Source of the DNA: Climacium dendroides
Lineage: Eukaryota > Streptophyta > Bryopsida > Hypnales > Climaciaceae
NCBI GenBank assembly: GCA_950106755.1
Contig: OX467082.1
Span: forward strand, 23,932,001-23,996,000
DNA: 64,000 bases
Direction: 5' to 3'
This document shows positions 38,897-52,400 of the stretch, piece after piece. Below the pieces are notes generated by a model, which had not been told where the DNA came from, did not search any database, and saw only the letters and a list, made by a program, of their open reading frames with translations. A program made the position numbers and the translations under genes. Every line of letters begins with the position of its first letter. The first letter of the stretch is position 1.

Positions 38897-41800
38897 TGCC
38901 TATTTTTTGGTTCCCCATTAGAGCTTTCGATGCATATTTTTTTGGACCTTTCCCAAATAAATCCATAACAAGCCATTTGTGCATGAACTTGGGGCCACAT
39001 GAAACATTTCAATTACATTTCTTTTTGGTGAGTATCTCATGGAGTACCATTGAAGACCTTGCATTCAACTTGTGCCTATTTTTTGGTTCCCCATTAGAGC
39101 TTTCCATGCATATTTTTTTGGACCTTTCCCAAATAAATCCATAACAAGCCATTTGTGCATGAACCTGGGGCCACATGAAACATTTCAATTACATTTCTTT
39201 TTGGTGAGTATCTCATGGAGTACCATTGAAGACCTTGCATTCAACTTGTCCCTATTTTTTAGTTCCCCATTAGAGCTTTCGATGCATATTTTTTTGGACC
39301 TTTCTCAAATAAATCCATAACAAGCCATTTGTGCATGAACTTGGGGCCACATGAAACATTTCAATTACATTTCTTTTTGGTGAGTATCTCATGGAGTACC
39401 ATTGAAGACCTTGCATTCAACTTGTGCCTATTTTTTGGTTCCCCATTAGAGCTTTCCATGCATATTTTTTTGGACCTTTCCCAAATAAATCCATAACAAG
39501 CCATTTGTGCATGAACTTGGGGCCACATGAAACATTTCAATTACATTTCTTTTTGGTGAGTATCTCATGGAGTACCATTGAAGACCTTGCATTCAACTTG
39601 TGCCTATTTTTTGGTTCCCCATTAGAGCTTTCGATGCATATTTTTTTGGACCTTTCCCAAATAAATCCATAACAAGCCATTTGTGCATGAACTTGGGGCC
39701 ACATGAAACATTTCAATTACATTTCTTTTTGGTGAGTATCTCATGGAGTACCATTGAAGACCTTACATTCAACTTGTGCCTATTTTTTGGTTCCCCATTA
39801 GAGCTTTCGATGCATATTTTTTTGGACCTTTCCCAAATAAATCCATAACAAGCCATTTGTGCATGAACTTGGGGCCACATGAAACATTTCAATTACATTT
39901 CTTTTTGGTGAGTTTCTCATGGAGTACCATTGAAGACCTTGCATTCAACTTGTGCCTATTTTTTGGTTCCCCATTAGAGCTTTTGATGCATATTTTTTTG
40001 GACCTTTCCCAAATAAATCCATAACAAGCCATTTGTGCATGAACCTGGGGCCACATGAAACATTTCAATTACATTTCTTTTTGGTGAGTATCTCATGGAG
40101 TACCATTGAAGACCTTGCATTCAACTTGTGCCTATTTTTTGATTCCCCATTAGAGCTTTCGATGCATATTTTTTTGGACCTTTCCCAAATAAATCCATAA
40201 CAAGCCGTTTGTGCATGAACATGGGGCCACATGAAACATTTCAATTACATTTCTTTTTGGTGAGTTTCTCATGGAGTACCATTGAAGACCTTGCATTCAA
40301 CTTGTGCCAATTTTTTGGTTCCCCATTAGAGGTTTCCATGCATATTTTTTTGGACCTTTGCCAAATAAATCTATAACAAGCCATTTGTGCATGAACTTGG
40401 GGCCACATGAAACATTTCAATTACATTTCTTTTTGGTGAGTATCTCATGGAGTACCATTGAAGACCTTGCATTCAACTTGTGCCTATTTTTTGGTTCCCC
40501 ATTAGAGCTTTCGATGCATATTTTTTAGGACCATTCCCAGATAAATCCATAACAAGCCATTTGTGCATGAACTTGGGGCCACATGAAGCATTTCAATTAC
40601 ATTTCTTTTTGGTGAGTTTCTCATGGAGTACCATTGAAGACCTTGCATTCAACTTGTGCCTATTTTTTGGTTCCCCATTAGAGCTTTTGATGCATATTTT
40701 TTTGGACCTTTGCCAAATAAATCCATAACTGGCCATTTGTGCATGAACATCCGTCCACATGAAACATTTCAATTACATTTCATTTTGGTGAGTTTCTCAT
40801 GGAGTACCATTGAAGACCTTGCATTCAACTTCTGCCTATTTTTTGGTTCCCCATTAGAGCTTTTGATGCATATTTTTTTGGACCTTTGCCAAATAAATCC
40901 ATAACTGGCCATTTGTGCATGAACATGCGGCCACATGAAACATTTCAATTACATTTCATTTTGGTGAGTTTCTCATGGAGTACCATTGAAGACCTTGCAT
41001 TCAACTTGTGCCAATTTTTTGGTTCACCATTAGAGCTTTCCATGCATATTTTTTTGGACCTTTGCCAAATAAATCTATAACAGGCCATTTGTGCATGAAC
41101 ATGGGGCCACATGAAACATTTCAATTACATTTCTTTTTAGTGAGTTCCTCATGGAGTACCATTGAAGACCTTGCATTCAACTTGTGCCAATTTTTTGGTT
41201 CGCCATTAGAGCTTTCCATGCATATTTTTTTGGACCTTTCCCAAATAAATCCATAACAAGCCATTTGTGCATGAACTTGGGGCCACATGAAACATTTCAA
41301 TTACATTTCTTTTTGGTGAGTATCTCATGGAGTACCATTGAAGACCTTGCATTCAACTTGTGCCTATTTTTTGGTTCCCCATTAGAGCTTTCCATGCATA
41401 TTTTTTTGGACCTTTCCCAAATAAATCCATAACAAGCCATTTGTGCATGAACTTGGGGCCACATGAAACATTTCAATTACATTTCTTTTTGGTGAGTATC
41501 TCATGGAGTACCATTGAAGACCTTGCATTCAACTTGTGCCTATTTTTTGATTCCCCATTAGAGCTTTCGATGCATATTTTTTTGGACCTTTCCCAAATAA
41601 ATCCATAACTGGCCATTTGTGCATGAACTTGGGGCCACATGAAACATTTCAATTACATTTCTTTTTGGTGAGTATCTCATGGAGTACCATTGAAGACCTT
41701 GCATTCAACTTGTGCCTATTTTTTGGTTCCCCATTAGAGCTTTCGATGCATATTTTTTTGGACCTTTCCCAAATAAATCCATAACAAGCCATTTGTGCAT

Positions 41801-44528
41801 GAACTTGGGGCCACATGAAACATTTCAATTACATTTCTTTTTGGTGAGTATCTCATGGAGTACCATTGAAGACCTTGCATTCAACTTGTGCCTATTTTTT
41901 GGTTCCCCATTAGAGCTTTCCATGCATATTTTTTTGGACCTTTCCCAAATAAATCCATAACAAGCCATTTGTGCATGAACCTGGGGCCACATGAAACATT
42001 TCAATTACATTTCTTTTTGGTGAGTATCTCATGGAGTACCATTGAAGACCTTGCATTCAACTTGTCCCTATTTTTTAGTTCCCCATTAGAGCTTTCGATG
42101 CATATTTTTTTGGACCTTTCCCAAATAAATCCATAACAAGCCATTTGTGCATGAACTTGGGGCCACATGAAACATTTCAATTACATTTCTTTTTGGTGAG
42201 TATCTCATGGAGTACCATTGAAGACCTTGCATTCAACTTGTGCCTATTTTTTGGTTCCCCATTAGAGCTTTCGATGCATATTTTTTTGGACCTTTCCCAA
42301 ATAAATCCATAACAAGCCATTTGTGCATGAACTTGGGGCCACATGAAACATTTCAATTACATTTCTTTTTGGTGAGTATCTCATGGAGTACCATTGAAGA
42401 CCTTGCATTCAACTTGTGCCTATTTTTTGGTTCCCCATTAGAGCTTTCCATGCATATTTTTTTGGACCTTTCCCAAATAAATCCATAACAAGCCATTTGT
42501 GCATGAACTTGGGGCCACATGAAACATTTCAATTACATTTCTTTTTGGTGAGTATCTCATGGAGTACCATTGAAGACCTTACATTCAACTTGTGCCTATT
42601 TTTTGGTTCCCCATTAGAGCTTTCGATGCATATTTTTTTGGACCTTTCCCAAATAAATCTATAACAAGCCATTTGTGCATGAACTTGGGGCCACATGAAA
42701 CATTTCAATTACATTTCTTTTTGGTGAGTTTCTCATGGAGTACCATTGAAGACCTTGCATTCAACTTGTGCCTATTTTTTGGTTCCCCATTAGAGCTTTT
42801 GATGCATATTTTTTTGGACCTTTCCCAAATAAATCCATAACAAGCCATTTGTGCATGAACCTGGGGCCACATGAAACATTTCAATTACATTTCTTTTTGG
42901 TGAGTATCTCATGGAGTACCATTGAAGACCTTGCATTCAACTTGTGCCTATTTTTTGATTCCCCATTAGAGCTTTCGATGCATATTTTTTTGGACCTTTC
43001 CCAAATAAATCCATAACAAGCCGTTTGTGCATGAACATGGGGCCACATGAAACATTTCAATTACATTTCTTTTTGGTGAGTTTCTCATGGAGTACCATTG
43101 AAGACCTTGCATTCAACTTGTGCCAATTTTTTGGTTCCCCATTAGAGGTTTCCATGCATATTTTTTTGGACCTTTGCCAAATAAATCTATAACAAGCCAT
43201 TTGTGCATGAACTTGGGGCCACATGAAACATTTCAATTACATTTCTTTTTGGTGAGTATCTCATGGAGTACCATTGAAGACCTTGCATTCAACTTGTGCC
43301 TATTTTTTGGTTCCCCATTAGAGCTTTCGATGCATATTTTTTAGGACCATTCCCAGATAAATCCATAACAAGCCATTTGTGCATGAACTTGGGGCCACAT
43401 GAAGCATTTCAATTACATTTCTTTTTGGTGAGTTTCTCATGGAGTACCATTGAAGACCTTGCATTCAACTTGTGCCTATTTTTTGGTTCCCCATTAGAGC
43501 TTTTGATGCATATTTTTTTGGACCTTTGCCAAATAAATCCATAACTGGCCATTTGTGCATGAACATCCGTCCACATGAAACATTTCAATTACATTTCATT
43601 TTGGTGAGTTTCTCATGGAGTACCATTGAAGACCTTGCATTCAACTTCTGCCTATTTTTTGGTTCCCCATTAGAGCTTTTGATGCATATTTTTTTGGACC
43701 TTTGCCAAATAAATCCATAACTGGCCATTTGTGCATGAACATGCGGCCACATGAAACATTTCAATTACATTTCATTTTGGTGAGTTTCTCATGGAGTACC
43801 ATTGAAGACCTTGCATTCAACTTGTGCCAATTTTTTGGTTCACCATTAGAGCTTTCCATGCATATTTTTTTGGACCTTTGCCAAATAAATCTATAACAGG
43901 CCATTTGTGCATGAACATGGGGCCACATGAAACATTTCAATTACATTTCTTTTTAGTGAGTTCCTCATGGAGTACCATTGAAGACCTTGCATTCAACTTG
44001 TGCCAATTTTTTGGTTCGCCATTAGAGCTTTCCATGCATATTTTTTTGGACCTTTCCCAAATAAATCCATAACAAGCCATTTGTGCATGAACTTGGGGCC
44101 ACATGAAACATTTCAATTACATTTCTTTTTGGTGAGTATCTCATGGAGTACCATTGAAGACCTTGCATTCAACTTGTGCCTATTTTTTGGTTCCCCATTA
44201 GAGCTTTCCATGCATATTTTTTTGGACCTTTCCCAAATAAATCCATAACAAGCCATTTGTGCATGAACTTGGGGCCACATGAAACATTTCAATTACATTT
44301 CTTTTTGGTGAGTATCTCATGGAGTACCATTGAAGACCTTGCATTCAACTTGTGCCTATTTTTTGATTCCCCATTAGAGCTTTCGATGCATATTTTTTTG
44401 GACCTTTCCCAAATAAATCCATAACAAGCCATTTGTGCATGAACTTGGGGCCACATGAAACATTTCAATTACATTTCTTTTTGGTGAGTATCTCATGGAG
44501 TACCATTGAAGACCTTGCATTCAACTTG
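38897..44528 (+). repeat. 2,816-bp (16-mer) HOR, two adjacent copies
   Basis: Units 38,897-41,712 repeat at 41,713-44,528. Markers are a TTGTCCCTATT/TTTAGTTCC unit (39,249; 42,065), AAGCCGTTTG (40,203; 43,019), the GAGGTTTCC unit (40,305; 43,121), the TTTTTTAGGACCATTCCCAG module (40,481; 43,297), the CATCCGTCC unit, a TTCTGCC unit, and the TTTTTAGTGAGTTCC unit (41,009; 43,825). Differences by eye are few: TCTC/TCCC, AATCC/AATCT, AACTGGCC/AACAAGCC in the last unit, and a reciprocal H/CpG swap in monomers 4 and 5. It has the same length as the 19,537-25,168 HOR but different content. Confidence 0.85.
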
Positions 44529-47500
44529 TGCCTATTTTTTGATTCCCCATTAGAGCTTTCGATGCATATTTTTTTGGACCTTTCCCAAATAAACCCATAA
44601 CAAGCCATTTGTGCATGAACCTGGGGCCACATGAAACATTTCAATTACATTTCTTTTTGGTGAGTTTCTCATGGAGTACCATTGAAGACCTTGCATTCAA
44701 CTTGTGCCAATTTTTTGGTTCCCCATTAGAGGTTTCCATGCATATTTTTTTGGACCTTCGCCAGATAAATCTATAACAAGCCATTTGTGCATGAACTTGG
44801 GGCCACATGAAACATTTCAATTACATTTCTTTTTGGTGAGTTTCTCATGGAGTACCATTGAAGACCTTGCATTCAACTTGTGCGTATTTTTTGGTTCCCC
44901 ATTAGAGCTTTTGATGCATATTTTTTTGGACCTTTGCCAAATAAATCCATAACTGGCCATTTGTGCATGAACATGCGGCCATATGAAACATTTCAATTAC
45001 ATTTCTTTTTGGTGAGTTTCTCATGGAGTACCATTGAAGACCTTGCATTCAACTTGTGCGTATTTTTTGGTTCACCATTACAGCTTTTGATGCATATCTT
45101 TTTGGACCTGTGCCAAGTAAATCCAAAACAGGCCATGTGTGCATGAACATGGGGCCACATGAAACATTTCAATTACATTTCTTTTTGGTGAGTTTCTCAT
45201 GGAGTACCATTGAAGACCTTGCATTCAACTTGTGCCTATTTTTTGGTTCCCCATTAGAGCTTTTGATGCATATTTTTTTGGACCTTTGCCAAATAAATCC
45301 ATAACTGGCCATTTGTGCATGAACATCCGTCCACATGAAACATTTCAATTACATTTCTTTTTGGTGAGTTTCTCATGGAGTACCATTGAAGACCTTGCAT
45401 TCAACTTGTGCCTATTTTTTGGTTCCCCATTAGAGCTTTCGATGCATATTTTTTAGGACCATTCCCAGATAAATCCATAACAAGCCATTTGTGCATGAAC
45501 TTGGGGCCACATGAAGCATTTCAATTACATTTCTTTTTGGTGAGTATCTCATGGAGTACCATTGAAGACCTTGCATTCAACTTGTGCCAATTTTTTGGTT
45601 CACCATTAGAGCTTTCCATGCATATTTTTTTGGACCTTTCCCAAATAAATCTATAACAGGCCATTTGTGCATGAACATGGGGCCACATGAAACATTTCAA
45701 TTACATTTCTTTTTGGTGAGTATCTCATGGAGTACCATTGAAGACCTTGCATTCAACTTGTGCCAATTTTTTGGTTCACCATTAGAGCTTTCCATGCATA
45801 ATTTTTTGGACCTTTCCCAAATAAATCCATAACAAGCCATTTGTGCATGAACTTGGGGCCACATGAAACATTTCAATTACATTTCTTTTTGGTGAATATC
45901 TCATGGAGTACCATTGAAGACCTTGCATTCAACTTGTGCCAATTTTTTGGTTCCCCATTAGAGCTTTTGATGCATATTTTTTTGGACCTTTGCCAAATAA
46001 ATCCATAACTGGCCATTTGTGCATGAACATGCGGCCACATGAAACATTTCAATTACATTTCTTTTTGGTGAGTATCTCATGGAGTACCATTGAAGACCTT
46101 GCATTCAACTTGTGCCTATTTTTTGGTTCCCCATTAGAGCTCTCGATGCATATTTTTTTGAACCTCTCCCAAATAAATCTATAACAAGCCATTTGTGCAT
46201 GAACTTGGGGCCACATGAAACATTTCAATTACATTTCTTTTTGGTGAGTATCTCATGGAGTACCATTGAAGACCTTGCATTCAACTTGTGCCTATTTTTT
46301 GATTCCCCATTAGAGCTTTCGATGCATATTTTTTTGGACCTTTCCCAAATAAATCCATAACAAGCCATTTGTGCATGAACCTGGGGCCACATGAAACATT
46401 TCAATTACATTTCTTTTTGGTGAGTATCTCATGGAGTACCATTGAAGACCTTGCATTCAACTTGTGCCTATTTTTTGATTCCCCATTAGAGCTTTCGATG
46501 CATATTTTTTTGGACCTTTCCCAAATAAATCCATAACAAGCCGTTTGTGCATGAACTTGGGGCCACATGAAACATTTCAATTACATTTCTTTTTGGTGAG
46601 TATCTCATGGAGTACCATTGAAGACCTTGCATTCAACTTGTGCCTATTTTTTGGTTCCCCATTAGAGCTTTCGATGCATATTTTTTAGGACCATTCCCAG
46701 ATAAATCCATAACAAGCCATTTGTGCATGAACTTGGGGCCACATGAAGCATTTCAATTACATTTCTTTTTGGTGAGTTTCTCATGGAGTACCATTGAAGA
46801 CCTTGCATTCAACTTGTGCCTATTTTTTGGTTCCCCATTAGAGCTTTTGATGCATATTTTTTTGGACCTTTGCCAAATAAATCCATAACTGGCCATTTGT
46901 GCATGAACATGCGGCCACATGAAACATTTCAATTACATTTCTTTTTGGTGAGTATCTCATGGAGTACCATTGAAGACCTTGCATTCAACTTGTGCCAATT
47001 TTTTGGTTCCCCATTAGAGGTTTCCATGCATATTTTTTTGGACCTTTGCCAAATAAATCTATAACAAGCCATTTGTGCATGAACTTGGGGCCACATGAAA
47101 CATTTCAATTACATTTCTTTTTGGTGAGTATCTCATGGAGTACCATTGAAGACCTTGCATTCAACTTGTGCCTATTTTTTGATTCCCCATTAGAGCTTTC
47201 GATGCATATTTTTTAGGACCATTCCCAGATAAATCCATAACAAGCCATTTGTGCATGAACTTGGGGCCACATGAAGCATTTCAATTACATTTCTTTTTGG
47301 TGAGTTTCTCATGGAGTACCATTGAAGACCTTGCATTCAACTTGTGCCTATTTTTTGGTTCCCCATTAGAGCTTTTGATGCATATTTTTTTGGACCTTTG
47401 CCAAATAAATCCATAACTGGCCATTTGTGCATGAACATCCGTCCACATGAAACATTTCAATTACATTTCATTTTGGTGAGTTTCTCATGGAGTACCATTG

Positions 47501-49456
47501 AAGACCTTGCATTCAACTTCTGCCTATTTTTTGGTTCCCCATTAGAGCTTTTGATGCATATTTTTTTGGACCTTTGCCAAATAAATCCATAACTGGCCAT
47601 TTGTGCATGAACATGCGGCCACATGAAACATTTCAATTACATTTCATTTTGGTGAGTTTCTCATGGAGTACCATTGAAGACCTTGCATTCAACTTGTGCC
47701 AATTTTTTGGTTCACCATTAGAGCTTTCCATGCATATTTTTTTGGACCTTTGCCAAATAAATCTATAACAGGCCATTTGTGCATGAACATGGGGCCACAT
47801 GAAACATTTCAATTACATTTCTTTTTAGTGAGTTCCTCATGGAGTACCATTGAAGACCTTGCATTCAACTTGTGCCAATTTTTTGGTTCGCCATTAGAGC
47901 TTTCCATGCATATTTTTTTGGACCTTTGCCAAGTAAATCCAAAACAGGCCATTTGTGCATGAACATGGGGCCACATGAAACATTTCAATTACATTTCTTT
48001 TTGGTGAGTTTCTCATGGAGTACCATTGAAGACCTTGCATTCAACTTGTGCCTATTTTTTGATTCCCCATTAGAGCTTTGGATGCATATTTTTTTGGACC
48101 TTTCCCAAATAAATCCATAACAAGCCATTTGTGCATGAACTTGGGGCCACATGAAACATTTCAATTACATTTCTTTTTGGTGAGTATCTCATGGAGTACC
48201 ATTGAAGACCTTGCATTCAACTTGTGCCTATTTTTTGATTCCCCATTAGAGCTTTCGATGCATATTTTTTTGGACCTTTCCCAAATAAACCCATAACAAG
48301 CCATTTGTGCATGAACCTGGGGCCACATGAAACATTTCAATTACATTTCTTTTTGGTGAGTTTCTCATGGAGTACCATTGAAGACCTTGCATTCAACTTG
48401 TGCCAATTTTTTGGTTCCCCATTAGAGGTTTCCATGCATATTTTTTTGGACCTTCGCCAGATAAATCTATAACAAGCCATTTGTGCATGAACTTGGGGCC
48501 ACATGAAACATTTCAATTACATTTCTTTTTGGTGAGTTTCTCATGGAGTACCATTGAAGACCTTGCATTCAACTTGTGCGTATTTTTTGGTTCCCCATTA
48601 GAGCTTTTGATGCATATTTTTTTGGACCTTTGCCAAATAAATCCATAACTGGCCATTTGTGCATGAACATGCGGCCACATGAAACATTTCAATTACATTT
48701 CTTTTTGGTGAGTTTCTCATGGAGTACCATTGAAGACCTTGCATTCAACTTGTGCGTATTTTTTGGTTCACCATTACAGCTTTTGATGCATATCTTTTTG
48801 GACCTGTGCCAAGTAAATCCAAAACAGGCCATGTGTGCATGAACATGGGGCCACATGAAACATTTCAATTACATTTCTTTTTGGTGAGTTTCTCATGGAG
48901 TACCATTGAAGACCTGACATTCAACTTGTGCCTATTTTTTGGTTCACCATTAGAGCTTTTGATGCATATTTTTTTGGACCTTTGCCAAATAAATCCATAA
49001 CTGGCCATTTGTGCATGAACATGCGGCCACATGAAACATTTCAATTACATTTCTTTTTGGTGAGTATCTCATGGAGTACCATTGAAGACCTTGCATTCAA
49101 CTTGTGCCTATTTTTTGGTTCCCCATTAGAGCTTTTGATGCATATTTTTTTGGACCTTTGCCAAATAAATCCATAACAAGCCATTTGTGCATGAACCTGG
49201 GGCCACATGAAACATTTCAATTACATTTCTTTTTGGTGAGTATCTCATGGAGTACCATTGAAGACCTTGCATTCAACTTGTGCCTATTTTTTGATTCCCC
49301 ATTAGAGCTTTCGATGCATATTTTTTTGGACCTTTCCCAAATAAATCCATAACAAGCCGTTTGTGCATGAACTTGGGGCCACATGAAACATTTCAATTAC
49401 ATTTCTTTTTGGTGAGTTTCTCATGGAGTACCATTGAAGACCTTGCATTCAACTTG
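44529..49456 (+). repeat. Mosaic region built from modules shared with other blocks
   Basis: No period covers this stretch, yet most units have a near-identical copy elsewhere. Units 44,529-45,232 (AAATAAACCC; GAGGTTTCC with TTCGCCAG; TGCGTATT; TGCGTATT with ATTACAGC) recur at 48,225-48,928, offset 21 monomers, and again in the 21-mer at 56,321 and 60,017. Units 47,345-48,048 match 43,473-44,176 (offset 22 monomers) up to the AAGTAAATCC change near 47,930. The AGGACCATTCCC module appears at 45,409, 46,641 and 47,169 onward. It may be a source or a scrambled remnant of the neighbouring HORs. Confidence 0.7.
45057..45232 (+). repeat. Most diverged monomer type
   Basis: Compared with the reference, this unit has TGCGTATT, TTCACC, ATTACAGC, TTTTGATG, CATATCTTTTT, a GACCTGTGCC segment, AAGTAAATCCAAAAC, AACAGGCC and CCATGTGTGC, all within positions 1-90. 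Its second half stays conserved. It recurs at 48,753, 56,849 and 60,545, always after the other TGCGTATT unit, so it travels as a fixed pair. In the copy at 45,057 the next unit starts CCTTGC-TGCC, whereas in the others it is preceded by CCTGAC. Confidence 0.75.
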
Positions 49457-52400
49457 TGCCTATTTTTTGGTTCCCCATTAGAGCTTTCGATGCATATTTT
49501 TTAGGACCATTCCCAGATAAATCCATAACAAGCCATTTGTGCATGAACTTGGGGCCACATGAAGCATTTCAATTACATTTCTTTTTGGTGAGTTTCTCAT
49601 GGAGTACCATTGAAGACCTTGCATTCAACTTGTGCCTATTTTTTGGTTCCCCATTAGAGCTTTTGATGCATATTTTTTTGGACCTTTGCCAAATAAATCC
49701 ATAACTGGCCATTTGTGCATGAACATGCGGCCACATGAAACATTTCAATTACATTTCTTTTTGGTGAGTATCTCATGGAGTACCGTTGAAGACCTTGCAT
49801 TCAACTTGTGCCTATTTTTAGGTTCCCCATTAGAGCTTTCGATGCTTATTTTTTTGGACCTTTCCCAAAGAAATCCATAACAAGCCATTTGTGCATGAAC
49901 TTGGGGCCACATGAAACATTTCAATTACATTTCTTTTTGGTGAGTATCTCATGGAGTACCATTGAAGACCTTGCATTCAACTTGTGCCTATTTTTTGATT
50001 CCCCATTAGAGCTTTCGATGCATATTTTTTTGGACCTTTCCCAAATAAATCCATAACAAGCCATTTGTGCATGAACTTGGGGCCACATGAAACATTTCAA
50101 TTACATTTCTTTTTGGTGAGTATCTCATGGAGTACCATTGAAGACCTTGCATTCAACTTGTGCCTATTTTTTGGTTCCCAATTAGAGCTTTCGATGCATA
50201 TTTTTTTGGACCTTTCCCAAAGAAATCCATAACAAGCCATTTGTGCATGAACTTGGGGCCACATGAAACATTTCAATTACATTTCTTTTTGGTGAGTATC
50301 TCATGGAGTACCATTGAAGACCTTGCATTCAACTTGTGCCTATTTTTTGATTCCCCATTAGAGCTTTCGTTCCTTTTTTTTTTGGACCTTTCCCAAATAA
50401 ATCCATAACAAGCCATTTGTGCATGAACCTGGGGCCACATGAAACATTTCAATTACATTTCTTTTTGGTGAGTTTCTCATGGAGTACCATTGAAGACCTT
50501 GCATTCAACTTGTGCCAATTTTTTGGTTCCCCATTAGAGGTTTCCATGCATATTTTTTTGGACCTTTGCCAAATAAATCTATAACAAGCCATTTGTGCAT
50601 GAACTTGGGGCCACATGAAACATTTCAATTACATTTCTTTTTGGTGAGTATCTCATGGAGTACCATTGAAGACCTTGCATTCAACTTGTGCCTATTTTTT
50701 GGTTCCCCATTAGAGCTTTCGATGCATATTTTTTAGGACCATTCCCAGATAAATCTATAACAAGCCATTTGTGCATGAACTTGGGGCCACATGAAGCATT
50801 TCAATTACATTTCTTTTTGGTGAGTTTCTCATGGAGTACCATTGAAGACCTTGCATTCAACTTGTGCCTATTTTTTGGTTCCCCATTAGAGCTTTTGATG
50901 CATATTTTTTTGGACCTTTGCCAAATAAATCCATAACTGGCCATTTGTGCATGAACATCCGTCCACATGAAACATTTCAATTACATTTCATTTTGGTGAG
51001 TTTCTCATGGAGTACCATTGAAGACCTTGCATTCAACTTCTGCCTATTTTTTGGTTCCCCATTAGAGCTTTTGATGCATATTTTTTTGGACCTTTGCCAA
51101 ATAAATCCATAACTGGCCATTTATGCATGAACATGCGGCCACATGAAACATTTCAATTACATTTCTTTTTGGTGAGTATCTCATGGAGTACCATTGAAGA
51201 CCTTGCATTCAACTTGTGCCAATTTTTTGGTTCACCATTAGAGCTTTCCATGCATATTTTTTTGGACCTTTCCCAAATAAATCTATAACAGGCCATTTGT
51301 GCATGAACATGGGGCCACATGAAACATTTCAATTACATTTCTTTTTGGTGAGTATCTCATGGAGTACCATTGAAGACCTTGCATTCAACTTGTGCCTATT
51401 TTTTGATTCCCCATTAGAGCTTTCGTTCCTTTTTTTTTTGGACCTTTCCCAAATAAATCCATAACAAGCCATTTGTGCATGAACCTGGGGCCACATGAAA
51501 CATTTCAATTACATTTCTTTTTGGTGAGTTTCTCATGGAGTACCATTGAAGACCTTGCATTCAACTTGTGCCAATTTTTTGGTTCCCCATTAGAGGTTTC
51601 CATGCATATTTTTTTGGACCTTTGCCAAATAAATCTATAACAAGCCATTTGTGCATGAACTTGGGGCCACATGAAACATTTCAATTACATTTCTTTTTGG
51701 TGAGTATCTCATGGAGTACCATTGAAGACCTTGCATTCAACTTGTGCCTATTTTTTGGTTCCCCATTAGAGCTTTCGATGCATATTTTTTAGGACCATTC
51801 CCAGATAAATCTATAACAAGCCATTTGTGCATGAACTTGGGGCCACATGAAGCATTTCAATTACATTTCTTTTTGGTGAGTTTCTCATGGAGTACCATTG
51901 AAGACCTTGCATTCAACTTGTGCCTATTTTTTGGTTCCCCATTAGAGCTTTTGATGCATATTTTTTTGGACCTTTGCCAAATAAATCCATAACTGGCCAT
52001 TTGTGCATGAACATCCGTCCACATGAAACATTTCAATTACATTTCATTTTGGTGAGTTTCTCATGGAGTACCATTGAAGACCTTGCATTCAACTTCTGCC
52101 TATTTTTTGGTTCCCCATTAGAGCTTTTGATGCATATTTTTTTGGACCTTTGCCAAATAAATCCATAACTGGCCATTTATGCATGAACATGCGGCCACAT
52201 GAAACATTTCAATTACATTTCTTTTTGGTGAGTATCTCATGGAGTACCATTGAAGACCTTGCATTCAACTTGTGCCAATTTTTTGGTTCACCATTAGAGC
52301 TTTCCATGCATATTTTTTTGGACCTTTCCCAAATAAATCTATAACAGGCCATTTGTGCATGAACATGGGGCCACATGAAACATTTCAATTACATTTCTTT

